26,097 bases of DNA. Origin: a virus. A program made the translations under genes and the position numbers. Where the stretch lies: positions 1 to 26,097 of IMG/VR virus record IMGVR_UViG_3300037071_002895; one strand, written 5' to 3'. Positions 17,510 to 23,894 of the stretch are shown here, piece after piece. Below the pieces are notes generated by a model. It saw nothing but the letters and a program-made list of their open reading frames with translations, did not search any database and was not told where the DNA came from. Each line of letters starts with the position of its first letter. Position 1 is the stretch's first letter.

Positions 17510-17720
17510 AGACGAAGTTAAAGAAGAATCAGAAGCAGAAGACGACAAGTTCGAGATCGAATGCCTTGCACGCAAGATCGAAGAAGTCGAATACGCAAAG
17601 ATCAAAAAACCTGAGATGTATTCAAAGGCAGTAGCTGAACTCAAAGGCAAAGCCAAAGTCATCAGCTCAATTGCCGACATCAAGAAAAAGAGACAAGACC
17701 TTGACGACAAGGACGCATAG
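17502..17720 (+). CDS. Small acidic/basic coiled protein, unknown
   Basis: A 72-residue, very charged helical protein (KDEVKEESEAEDDKFEIE, then ADIKKKRQDLDDKDA) with no hydrophobic segment. It starts 8 nt inside the end of the large ejection gene behind an AGGAG and is the last clear plus-strand gene of the late cluster. The composition could suit a chaperone or packaging helper, but no family is recognised. Confidence 0.55.
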   Translation: MIKDEVKEESEAEDDKFEIECLARKIEEVEYAKIKKPEMYSKAVAELKGKAKVISSIADIKKKRQDLDDKDA

Positions 17721-17724
17721 CCAA

Positions 17725-17808
17725 ATGCTCAACGTGTACACGGCCATCAAAAAGCCGCGCGTCACTTCGAGCCCAAAGCCGACAAGTGCTCCAAAAAAGA
17801 AGCCATAG
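17725..17808 (+). CDS. Possible 27-residue basic peptide
   Basis: A short open frame begins at ATG 17725, 4 nt after the previous stop, and codes a 27-residue Pro/Lys-rich basic peptide (starting MLNVYTAIKKPRVTSS, ending APKKKP) that stops at TAG 17806-17808. AAGGA lies about 11 nt upstream. The frame overlaps the 3' end of the minus-strand metallopeptidase gene by about 47 nt. It may be real or chance; there is no family match. Confidence 0.25.
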   Translation: MLNVYTAIKKPRVTSSPKPTSAPKKKP

Positions 17809-18154
17809 ATCTGCCCCATAGCTCTACGATCTGCTCCTCTAGTTCAAGGCACCAGCTAGGGCGAGCAGTGAGCGCCGACTCACATAGCTCCGCATGTGCG
17901 ATCTCATGAAGAAATGTAATCAGCTCATCTCCATGACCCACCAGTAAATAGATCTTCTTCTCACGCATGTCCGCAAGGCCGCTGCAATGTTCACCCCCTT
18001 CAACCAAGCGCTTGCAATAGATAATCTTATAGTCGTACCTAGAGATCCTGATCTTTAATCCAAATGCTTTTTGAAAAGACGAACGAGTTTTCTTGTCTGC
18101 GAGCTCATAAATAACTCGCTCATTGTTATCACCATCTTCAGTAAATGCAGCCAT
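17762..18154 (-). CDS. HExxH metallopeptidase-like protein
   Basis: A 130-residue protein with H83-E84-I-A-H87 in the helix LITFLHEIAHAEL, the zinc-binding signature of metallopeptidases. Glutamates at about 105-108 (SWCLELEEQIVELW) could supply the third ligand, as in small gluzincin or ImmA-like enzymes. The N-terminal part has short beta strands (KIRISRYDYKIIYC) and a Cys/His patch (GGEHCSGLADMREKKIYLL) before the helix, the usual layout for such minimal domains. The start is at ATG 18154 behind GAGGTGTT on the minus strand. Its first 100 nt overlap the 3' end of the upstream HNH gene. Substrate unknown; regulator cleavage or anti-host activity are options. Confidence 0.65.
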   Translation of the reverse strand: MAAFTEDGDNNERVIYELADKKTRSSFQKAFGLKIRISRYDYKIIYCKRLVEGGEHCSGLADMREKKIYLLVGHGDELITFLHEIAHAELCESALTARPSWCLELEEQIVELWGRSMASFLEHLSALGSK

Positions 18155-18465
18155 AACACCTCAATCCCCATATCGCCTTTGACCATGTTGCAAACTTTGC
18201 AGCACGGCACAGTGTTTTCAAACGTATAACCTTCACCGCTATCCACCCGGTCTATGCCAGAGTAAAACAGCACGTAGCTATCCTCATATGTGTATTTATT
18301 AGAGGGGGGTTTGCTGCAGAACATGCAGTCCATTTTCATCAGGTCAATGACATCCTCATTCGTAAGGTGCCACTCTTTACCGCGCCTACAAGCACAGTGC
18401 TTCATCTTTGATATCAGAGAATTATAAACAGCCCTCGGCACTCCCAAGCCAAATAACCCCCTCAC
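18055..18465 (-). CDS. HNH endonuclease-like protein
   Basis: A 136-residue protein. Zinc-binding cysteines C47-x-x-C50 (DCMFCSKPPSN) and C89-x-x-C92 (PCCKVCNMVKGD) flank the segment YSGIDRVDSGEGYTFENTV. This is the pattern of a well-known phage HNH family in which the first His is replaced by Asp-Arg-x-Asp and an Asn follows. An upstream helix with RRGKEWHLTNEDVIDLM fits the same family. The start is uncertain: GTG 18465 is the longest, with TTG 18447 or GTG 18441 as alternatives. The C-terminal 24 residues lie in the overlap with the metallopeptidase gene and look less family-like, perhaps a run-on tail. Likely a free-standing homing-type nuclease. Confidence 0.65.
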   Translation of the reverse strand: MRGLFGLGVPRAVYNSLISKMKHCACRRGKEWHLTNEDVIDLMKMDCMFCSKPPSNKYTYEDSYVLFYSGIDRVDSGEGYTFENTVPCCKVCNMVKGDMGIEVLWLHLLKMVITMSELFMSSQTRKLVRLFKKHLD

Positions 18466-18510
18466 GCCCCATATATAAATATATCAGTTAGAGGGGGCCA
18501 CGTATTGACA

Positions 18511-18726
18511 CTACTCGGCAAGAGTTGGCATCTGAGCCTCAAGCCACTTGATGAGCGCCGCGATCTCCGCGCGCTTCGTGTAGCTGTGGTCACTGCATTT
18601 TATATAATCAAGTCTGCGGTGAGCCGTCACATGGCTACTGTAACCAGGCGGGATGAAGTAGTCACTCACAGGCTCTACGTCTTTTGGTGCTTCAATGGTG
18701 GTCTTCTTTACAATCTTAGGTTTCAT
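18511..18726 (-). CDS. Small protein of unknown function
   Basis: A 71-residue basic protein with a Lys-rich start (KPKIVKKTTIEAPKD), a Tyr/His-containing centre and a C-terminal amphipathic helix (RAEIAALIKWLEAQM). No family is recognised. AAGGAG lies 10 nt before the ATG on the minus strand. Its 5' end contains the promoter elements of the divergent plus-strand gene. Expressed with the early minus-strand genes by position. Confidence 0.5.
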   Translation of the reverse strand: MKPKIVKKTTIEAPKDVEPVSDYFIPPGYSSHVTAHRRLDYIKCSDHSYTKRAEIAALIKWLEAQMPTLAE

Positions 18727-18736
18727 AGTTTATAAT
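18707..18736 (+). promoter_or_regulatory. Sigma70-type promoter
   Basis: TTTACA (18707-18712) and a perfect TATAAT (18731-18736) are 18 bp apart. The expected transcription start, 7 nt downstream, is at about 18743, which is the start codon of the following plus-strand gene. The promoter overlaps the 5' end and ribosome binding site of the divergent gene, so the two are likely to affect each other. Confidence 0.6.
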
Positions 18737-18742
18737 CTCCTT

Positions 18743-18943
18743 ATGTCTAACGGTTGGGGTAAGGGAACTGGTGTCGATCAAAAGAACGCTGAAGCTGCGG
18801 CCAAAGGCGCAACTAAAGCCCCAGAGTACGCCACTAAAATCTGGCAAGCAATGAAGGGCGCTCTTGGATCTAAGGCCACTGCCGAAGAGAAGAAAGCTAA
18901 CGACATGAAAAAGCCCGAAGAAGAGCGCGAATCCACGTTCTAA
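18743..18943 (+). CDS. Small Ala/Lys-rich protein on opposite strand, possibly leaderless
   Basis: A 66-residue hydrophilic protein (starting SNGWGKGTGVDQKNAEAAAKG, later EEKKANDMKKPEEERESTF) that exactly fills the gap between two minus-strand genes. Its TAA overlaps the stop of the exonuclease gene by 2 nt. No Shine-Dalgarno sequence lies before the ATG; the bases there are the complement of the divergent gene's AAGGAG. A promoter places transcription start at the ATG. A longer form from ATG 18695 would add a hydrophobic 16-residue segment, but it is antisense to the neighbouring gene and has only a weak ribosome binding site. No family is recognised. Confidence 0.5.
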   Translation: MSNGWGKGTGVDQKNAEAAAKGATKAPEYATKIWQAMKGALGSKATAEEKKANDMKKPEEERESTF

Positions 18944-19734
18944 TCCTTTATAGTAATCCGGTAATGTCCATCAAAACTCATCGTAATCGTCACGCCATCA
19001 CAGACCACGCTTGGCCTTGCAACTGAGGTTAACTCGTGTAGGCGCAAGCGAAGGCTTTCGTCTACGTCATCTAACGCCTTTACTCTTTTGTACTCACGGC
19101 ACAGAGCCATCGCATACTCATCTGTCAGATCGATTCGGTCCTTGGGTGTTAATGCGGGCGGGATATCTTTGACGACATGTTCATTCCACCAATCTAAAAC
19201 GATGGCTAATAATTTTTCTCTGCGTTCAAGATCTACTCTAATCTCAACGACGGCCAACTCTTCTGTCTCTGGCCAAAAGCTTGCAAAATAACAAAGCTTC
19301 GCTTTAGAAACCGCAAGGTTGTACTCGCATTGAAGGCGGTAGTGATCAGGGACTTCACCGCGTTGTGTTGCCTCATGTTTTGCTCTACTTTGAACTTTAC
19401 ATTCAAAAATGGCCTCAAAGTCGTGGTTGTACCCGTCATCATTGCAACGCCAAGGGGAATTAGGCACGACCCAACTTTTAGGTTTGAAATTTTTCCCGGT
19501 CTGCTGTTCAAACAATGCTCTTGCGATGGGCTCATTTGTGATACCTCTTTGTACGTGGGGCAAGCCAGATATATCTGGTGGTGTGACTCTACCAGTTTTC
19601 TCAAGCCATAGGCTATACGCTGTGCGGTATGGGGAGATGCCCATAAGGGGGGCCAAGTCTGAGCCACCTATTCCTTTGCGGCGCTCGGCGGTCCATGTTT
19701 CGTTGGCAGCTTTTTTTTCTTTTATTTTAAACAT
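18940..19734 (-). CDS. YqaJ-type viral recombinase exonuclease (lambda exo-like fold)
   Basis: A 264-residue protein. It opens with the YqaJ signature WTAERRKGIGGSDLAPLMGI (G21-D26), continues with HVQRGITNEPIARALFEQQT (E68), and has the metal-binding core CNDDGYNHDFEAIFECKVQS with D99/D100, E111 and K113 (E-x-K). This is the PD-(D/E)XK nuclease fold of 5'-3' exonucleases that resect DNA ends for recombination with an annealing or RecA-like partner. The start MFKIKEKK is the only ATG before the signature and overlaps the previous HNH gene by 8 nt, with a weak ribosome binding site. It works with the Sak4-like and SSB-like proteins of the same block. Confidence 0.8.
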   Translation of the reverse strand: MFKIKEKKAANETWTAERRKGIGGSDLAPLMGISPYRTAYSLWLEKTGRVTPPDISGLPHVQRGITNEPIARALFEQQTGKNFKPKSWVVPNSPWRCNDDGYNHDFEAIFECKVQSRAKHEATQRGEVPDHYRLQCEYNLAVSKAKLCYFASFWPETEELAVVEIRVDLERREKLLAIVLDWWNEHVVKDIPPALTPKDRIDLTDEYAMALCREYKRVKALDDVDESLRLRLHELTSVARPSVVCDGVTITMSFDGHYRITIKD

Positions 19735-20290
19735 CAGTCAGTCCCAGCGCCTGCTCCAGCGACATCTTTTTGGTGTAAAGCCTAGAGCAAAGGTTGCTAT
19801 AAGTTATGCCAAAGTGTTTGCATAATTCTTTTTTGTTTTTGAATAGAATGCCATTAACAAAAACTTGAGATGGCCTTGGGCTACCATAGGCAGCTATTTG
19901 TTCAACGGTAAAGCCTTGCCCAAGTCTGCCGCGCACTGTTGTAAAAGGGATGTTGAGCTTTTGCGCCAAAAGCCTCACTGTTGATATTTTTTCACCCTTG
20001 TATACAAATACCCTATTGTCGCTTCTGTTGGCGCCTTGCTCAGAAGCTGGTATCCACTTACAGTTTGTTGGCTCGTAATCGCCATTGAAATCTATTCTTT
20101 CAATAGTGAATCCTTCGGGTCGAGGACCCATGTCAGCGTAGAAGTTTTCAAAAACAAGCCAGCGCTCACACAGCTTTATTCCACGTCCGCCATATCTTTC
20201 AAAGCATCTAACATTAGGATCTCTGCACCTCTGCTTGATTGCAGCCCATGTTTTATATTCAGGCATTTTGTATTTTTGAGTTCTACTCAT
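19727..20290 (-). CDS. HNH homing-type endonuclease with tandem DNA-binding repeats
   Basis: A 187-residue protein. Residues 11-90 follow a common phage HNH pattern: YKTWAAIKQRCRDP, then FERYGGRGIKLCERWLVFEN, then GFTIERIDFNGDYEPTNCKW and ASEQGANRS. The C-terminus has two NUMOD1-like helix-turn-helix repeats, about 95-133 (VYKGEKISTVRLLAQKLN) and about 143-182 (VNGILFKNKKELCKHFGITY), that would bind the target DNA. The start overlaps the VRR-NUC stop by 4 nt (ATGA), and the end overlaps the YqaJ start. It is inserted between two nuclease genes of the recombination module, as mobile HNH genes often are. Confidence 0.75.
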   Translation of the reverse strand: MSRTQKYKMPEYKTWAAIKQRCRDPNVRCFERYGGRGIKLCERWLVFENFYADMGPRPEGFTIERIDFNGDYEPTNCKWIPASEQGANRSDNRVFVYKGEKISTVRLLAQKLNIPFTTVRGRLGQGFTVEQIAAYGSPRPSQVFVNGILFKNKKELCKHFGITYSNLCSRLYTKKMSLEQALGLTDV

Positions 20291-20685
20291 ACTCCAAACA
20301 CCTTCTCAATAAGCTCCTCAGCATCATCAACCGACGTAAGCACTTCATAGATGCCGCCTTTGGAGCGAATGGCTTTCATGAATTTGATTTGATCCCCTGA
20401 CTGTTTGCCGCCCGGACGCTTGATCTCCAAGAACAGCACAAGCGTTTCACGTATTGCCATCACATCGGAAATCCCATTAACAGCAAATGGACTGCTCTTA
20501 CGAAAATTACCACTAGTGCTATCAAACATCCCAACGCTATGTACCTTCCAAGCATAACAACGACCCCCATCGTTTAAATACCTTAGTATGTCCCTTTCGA
20601 TGGCTGATTCCTTGCGGTGATCAGTCTTGATCTCCTTGTATTCCACGAGTGGAACCACCCCATCACGTCTAAGCCTTCTTTTCAT
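20287..20685 (-). CDS. VRR-NUC domain nuclease
   Basis: A 132-residue protein. After KESAIERDILRYLNDGG it shows the VRR-NUC/PD-(D/E)XK core NGISDVMAIRETLVLFLEIK, with D74, E87-x-K89, and Q99 in GGKQSGDQIKFMKAIRSKGG. These enzymes cut branched or nicked DNA structures and occur in phage replication blocks. ATG 20685 is preferred. An upstream in-frame ATG at 20724 would add 13 residues and deepen the overlap with the helicase to 56 nt; with 20685 the overlap is 17 nt. Its end overlaps the HNH start by 4 nt, so helicase, nuclease and HNH are translationally linked. Confidence 0.75.
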   Translation of the reverse strand: MKRRLRRDGVVPLVEYKEIKTDHRKESAIERDILRYLNDGGRCYAWKVHSVGMFDSTSGNFRKSSPFAVNGISDVMAIRETLVLFLEIKRPGGKQSGDQIKFMKAIRSKGGIYEVLTSVDDAEELIEKVFGV

Positions 20686-22474
20686 CGAGTCCAAACAATA
20701 CCCCCTGCTCTGCGTGTACCGCAATATCCTCTATCTCGGTCTTATCCTCAGGCTTATCAAACGAGAATGACCGGATGATAAACCTCTTCTCTTGATTCTT
20801 ATAAACGTAAGCCCAGCTTGGCGCCTTGATGATTGATATCCCCTTGCCAGCAGCATCAAGCACATCGCGCACCATTTGAAACGTACAGTGATGGCTACCG
20901 AACATCAGCGGCGCAAAGAGCCTTCGAATACGTGCCTGCATCGCGTTTCGCATCGCCCACTTAGCCTTAGTACTTGGCAGCCATATGCTACTGGCAACTG
21001 TCACCACTGTTCCAAGTAGTGGATCATGTGTATCAAAGACGACCTTGATATGCGGAAGGCGCACCTCGACTCTAAAGTTCTCCACAGGCACCCAATGACT
21101 ATCTATCCAGTGGCTGTCGATGGCGCACTCTTCAGATGAGTATAGTGACTCACCAGTAAACGAGGTGGTGGAAAGGCTAAGTACACTGCTAAATCCAAGC
21201 TCGATCACAGCGCCGCAGTTCTTACATAGCAGCTTGTCACCTTCATACAGAAAGTTAAACAGACCGCAAGCATCGCATGTCACCACGCGGTAGTTCACCG
21301 CATCTTCAACATCCTGGCGCTTCAGTTTGCCATCAACCATCTGTAGCAGGTCTTCTTGCACTACTGGGCGGTCAAGTGAGCCGCAATGGCGAATCGTTTG
21401 GCCGTAATCTAAAACGGTTGCCGATAATTTCCCTGGATGCGTTCTTAGCGCACGGCCAATAGTTTGAATCATCAGTGTGGGTGATCGCATCGGACGCATT
21501 AGCACAACAGCATCAGTGGGTGGATAATCAAACCCCTCCGACAACTTAGTAACAAACACCATATGACGTGCGTCACGCTTTGTGAACATCTCAAGCGCTG
21601 CCACCTCATCACGGCGCACCATCTTGGAATGCACGCACGTTGCGATCTCTTTCATTCCAAGTAGCACATCACGCACACGCTCAGCATGTGTGATGTTGAT
21701 ACAGGCCCATGCCACTTTCTTTCGGCCATCAAGTCTAAGCAGCGCATCCTTAACCTGGCTCATGATCTTATCCCAGTATACTGAGACCATGGCGTTAAGC
21801 GTGCCTTCACTATAGTCACCTTTACCTGGCTCATAGCGGAGCTTTTCGATGCTAAACACCTCAGACTTTGCCCCACTTGCAAGATGCGCTGGCACTAGAT
21901 ATCCATCCCTCGTAAGCTCCTTGATACCAATCGAGAACGTCACATCTGGAAAGAACCTGCCCGTATCACCGCGCCGATTGTAGATATACCTTCCGCCAGT
22001 GAATGGCGTTGCCGTAGCGCCAATGATCCTACACGTAGGGGACGCCTCTTTAATCTTGTTCCACATGGGCATGAACTGCCCATCTTCTTTGTCATTAAGG
22101 CGATGCGCTTCATCAAAGATCACTAGATCAAACTTGCCAACCGCTGTGCGTGCAAGACTTTGCAAAGTGCCAACGACAATCTGGCGATCAATCTCGTAGC
22201 GCTTATGTGTTGCACAATATACGCCAACATCAACAACACCTCTTGCCTTAAGCTCCGCTTCAATCTGTGGCACCAAAGCTTCTTTAGTCACCACGAGTAG
22301 CACCCGCATGTGTGGACTAGTTGATCCAAGGATCTCGGCTATGAGGGTGGTGAAGATACGGGTCTTGCCGCTCCCCGTAGATGCCACAAGGAGGAGCCGC
22401 TCATGGCCTGTGCGCAGGCGTTCGCGCAGCACATCCACTGCACGCCTTTGATAATCTCGAAGCTGTTTACTCAT
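20669..22474 (-). CDS. SF2 DEAH-box helicase, RadD-like, with zinc finger
   Basis: A 601-residue helicase. Walker A ASTGSGKT (31-38), DEAH (121-124), motif III GATATP (152-157) and motif VI QTIGRALR (337-344) are all intact. A four-Cys zinc site at C400/C403 and C417/C420 (CDACG...CKNCG) follows the helicase core, as in RadD (YejH). The C-terminal third is mixed and contains a short IDSHWIDSHW duplication. RadD-type enzymes help recombination-linked repair, so this would remodel strand-exchange intermediates beside Sak4 and YqaJ. The start is ATG 22474 with a weak AAGAG ribosome site; a structured leader lies upstream. The end overlaps the VRR-NUC start. Confidence 0.8.
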   Translation of the reverse strand: MSKQLRDYQRRAVDVLRERLRTGHERLLLVASTGSGKTRIFTTLIAEILGSTSPHMRVLLVVTKEALVPQIEAELKARGVVDVGVYCATHKRYEIDRQIVVGTLQSLARTAVGKFDLVIFDEAHRLNDKEDGQFMPMWNKIKEASPTCRIIGATATPFTGGRYIYNRRGDTGRFFPDVTFSIGIKELTRDGYLVPAHLASGAKSEVFSIEKLRYEPGKGDYSEGTLNAMVSVYWDKIMSQVKDALLRLDGRKKVAWACINITHAERVRDVLLGMKEIATCVHSKMVRRDEVAALEMFTKRDARHMVFVTKLSEGFDYPPTDAVVLMRPMRSPTLMIQTIGRALRTHPGKLSATVLDYGQTIRHCGSLDRPVVQEDLLQMVDGKLKRQDVEDAVNYRVVTCDACGLFNFLYEGDKLLCKNCGAVIELGFSSVLSLSTTSFTGESLYSSEECAIDSHWIDSHWVPVENFRVEVRLPHIKVVFDTHDPLLGTVVTVASSIWLPSTKAKWAMRNAMQARIRRLFAPLMFGSHHCTFQMVRDVLDAAGKGISIIKAPSWAYVYKNQEKRFIIRSFSFDKPEDKTEIEDIAVHAEQGVLFGLDEKKA

Positions 22475-22486
22475 GATGAAAATCTC

Positions 22487-22610
22487 TTAAGGATGGACTC
22501 TATTACCTAGAGCGCTGATGATTTGTAACAATGCATCTTAGACAAAATCCAAAGGGGGAGACCTTTTTTAATTATTGTAAATAGCACCATCTAATAGAGC
22601 CCATTCCTAA
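22487..22610. repeat. Long inverted repeat in the helicase leader
   Basis: Two 19-bp arms (22487-22505 and 22592-22610) match at 16 positions. As minus-strand RNA they make 18 of 19 pairs, two of them G-U. Nested inside are GATG/CATC (22517-22520, 22588-22591), ATTTGTAACAAT/ATTATTGTAAAT (22521-22532, 22571-22582) and a small AAAGG/CCTTT hairpin followed by T residues. The base of the outer stem is about 12 nt before the helicase ATG, so it could touch the ribosome site. Confidence 0.55.
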
Positions 22611-22616
22611 AAGAGC

Positions 22617-22657
22617 ATCACCCACCAGATAGAAACCAAACCTATCCAGCAGGTGAT
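22617..22657 (-). terminator. 16-bp hairpin after the DUF669-like gene
   Basis: On the minus-strand transcript AUCACCUGCUGGAUAG pairs with CUAUCUGGUGGGUGAU across a 9-nt loop with no mismatches, four pairs being G-U. On the plus strand those four would be A-C mismatches, so the fold belongs to minus-strand RNA. It starts 9 nt after the stop codon and is followed by GCUCUUUUAGG, a weak U-run. It may be a terminator, an attenuator or a 3' end protector. Confidence 0.55.
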
Positions 22658-22666
22658 ACAAACTAG

Positions 22667-23140
22667 TTAATAAACAACCGATTGCTGTACGGCTTTTGCC
22701 ACTTCAACCTTGTTCTTAGACTCATTAAAGAACACGTTGTACTGCATGTAGCCAGCATCGTTAAGACCGCGCTGTTTCACACTCACAGATACTGGCAGAC
22801 CTTTGAGGTATGCCGCAAGTTTTTCTGCAGTCTCAATTTCATCCGGCGGATTCTTCACAGCCCCAAGCACGATAGAGGATACAGCATCCGATGCGGATTC
22901 GGCAGTCTTCGGGTGGTCGAGGAGGATCGAGTGACGAAGCTTCTTCACCTCACCGCCACTATCCACAGTGAGCCTTGGCAACACGAGCTCTAGCCAAAGC
23001 ACCAGCATGTTGTGGCCAGCTGCCGTTTTCTTTAACTCCACATCACTGATCTCGCCGTCATACTTGCCATTGGCAAATTCAAACGCTGATCCTTTAGATC
23101 CAGCATTCGCCTTTGCGGTTTTTAAATTAAATACTCCCAT
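22667..23140 (-). CDS. DUF669-like single-stranded DNA binding protein
   Basis: A 157-residue protein. The opening GVFNLKTAKANAG and the segment FANGKYDGEISDVELKKTAA followed by NMLVLWLELVLPR match the layout of DUF669 proteins, small phage OB-like ssDNA-binding proteins (P-x-G-x-Y-x-v-x-I-x-d-v-E-l-K-x-t). The C-terminal half is helical with beta strands (LPVSVSVKQRG) and ends KAVQQSVVY, without the acidic tip of bacterial SSB. ATG 23140 is chosen because AAAGGAGA lies 8 nt before it; a start 17 residues upstream would overlap the Sak4-like gene. It follows that gene after one base, the usual partner arrangement. Confidence 0.65.
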   Translation of the reverse strand: MGVFNLKTAKANAGSKGSAFEFANGKYDGEISDVELKKTAAGHNMLVLWLELVLPRLTVDSGGEVKKLRHSILLDHPKTAESASDAVSSIVLGAVKNPPDEIETAEKLAAYLKGLPVSVSVKQRGLNDAGYMQYNVFFNESKNKVEVAKAVQQSVVY

Positions 23141-23141
23141 T

Positions 23142-23894
23142 TTATTTTTCTCCTTTGTTAAGTGCGGCACCTGCCGCAACATCTTTCCCATACATCTTAG
23201 TTATCAGATTCATGAGGTGCGGATCTTCCACAGCATCAAGATTACCTGACCTATCCTTGGCCTTCGTTTTAGTCGTCGGCTGGCAGATCAGCTTACGCGT
23301 TCCAAGATCATCCACCACAACAAGGCGTAGTAGTTCATCAACCAAGGGTTGAATCGCCGCCTTGATCTGCTTACCTTGAATCATCGGTGCATAATACGAA
23401 GTGCCATCCTTATCATCCACACGATCTTCAATGGCGGTCATGATCACCGTATAGTGCCCAATGTCTCTGAAGAATTTAAGTATGCGCATCAAGGTATCGT
23501 TATACTCGCCCCACATGGCCCATCCCTCTAGTGCATCCTCGCCTTCACCGTTTTCTAAACTGTTCTTCAGGTTCTGCGAGATCTCCGTCAGGGAATCCAC
23601 GAACACGTAATCGTATTTCTTCTGCGCATCTTCTGTTAATAAAAATTCACAGAACGCATCAAACCTGGTGAATCTTGCTTTTTCTGGCAAGAGCTTTCCA
23701 TCATCATCACGACACAGCTCCACAAGATCGAACTTAAAAGCACCAATAGATTTCGTGCCCTGCTCTGCATCTAGCATAAGAGTTTTACCAACGGGGAGCG
23801 TCTTCAAGAGTGATGTCTTACCTGCACCACTCGCGCCGTAGATGAAAATAAAATAAGGTTGTTGATGTGCATTGTTTACTGTCGTGATTTTCAT
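23142..23894 (-). CDS. Sak4-like RecA/AAA-type recombination ATPase
   Basis: A 250-residue protein. Walker A GASGAGKT lies at residues 20-27, and Walker B ends at D100 (KKYDYVFVDSL). MLDAEQGTKSI after the P-loop and the segment HYTVIMTAIEDRVDD are typical of the AAA_24/Sak4 family, short RecA-core proteins that promote annealing or strand exchange in phages with an SSB-like partner. The length matches the family (about 220-260). It is the first gene of the minus-strand operon and is followed directly by the DUF669-like gene. The ATG at 23894 is the only suitable start; the purine run before it (AAAGGGG) is about 15 nt away, so translation may be weak. Confidence 0.75.
   Translation of the reverse strand: MKITTVNNAHQQPYFIFIYGASGAGKTSLLKTLPVGKTLMLDAEQGTKSIGAFKFDLVELCRDDDGKLLPEKARFTRFDAFCEFLLTEDAQKKYDYVFVDSLTEISQNLKNSLENGEGEDALEGWAMWGEYNDTLMRILKFFRDIGHYTVIMTAIEDRVDDKDGTSYYAPMIQGKQIKAAIQPLVDELLRLVVVDDLGTRKLICQPTTKTKAKDRSGNLDAVEDPHLMNLITKMYGKDVAAGAALNKGEK

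Noticed and set aside
17721-17761. Terminator between the converging late and early genes
   Set aside because: Only a 4-bp CGGC/GCCG stem with an A-rich loop is present and no T-run follows, so it is not supported.
18471-18484. AT-rich ATATATAAATATAT as a promoter for the HNH gene
   Set aside because: TATATT on the minus strand could be a -10, but no -35 of acceptable fit lies 16-18 bp upstream.
18695-18742. Hydrophobic N-terminal extension (VVFFTILGFIVYNLL) of the plus-strand small gene, suggesting a holin
   Set aside because: It is antisense to Lys-rich codons of the neighbouring gene, which naturally reads as hydrophobic. It has only a weak ribosome site and its ATG lies upstream of the promoter.
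22551-22570. Plus-strand terminator AAAGG...CCTTT with T-run
   Set aside because: The stem has only 5 bp and no plus-strand gene precedes it. It is treated as part of the nested leader structure.
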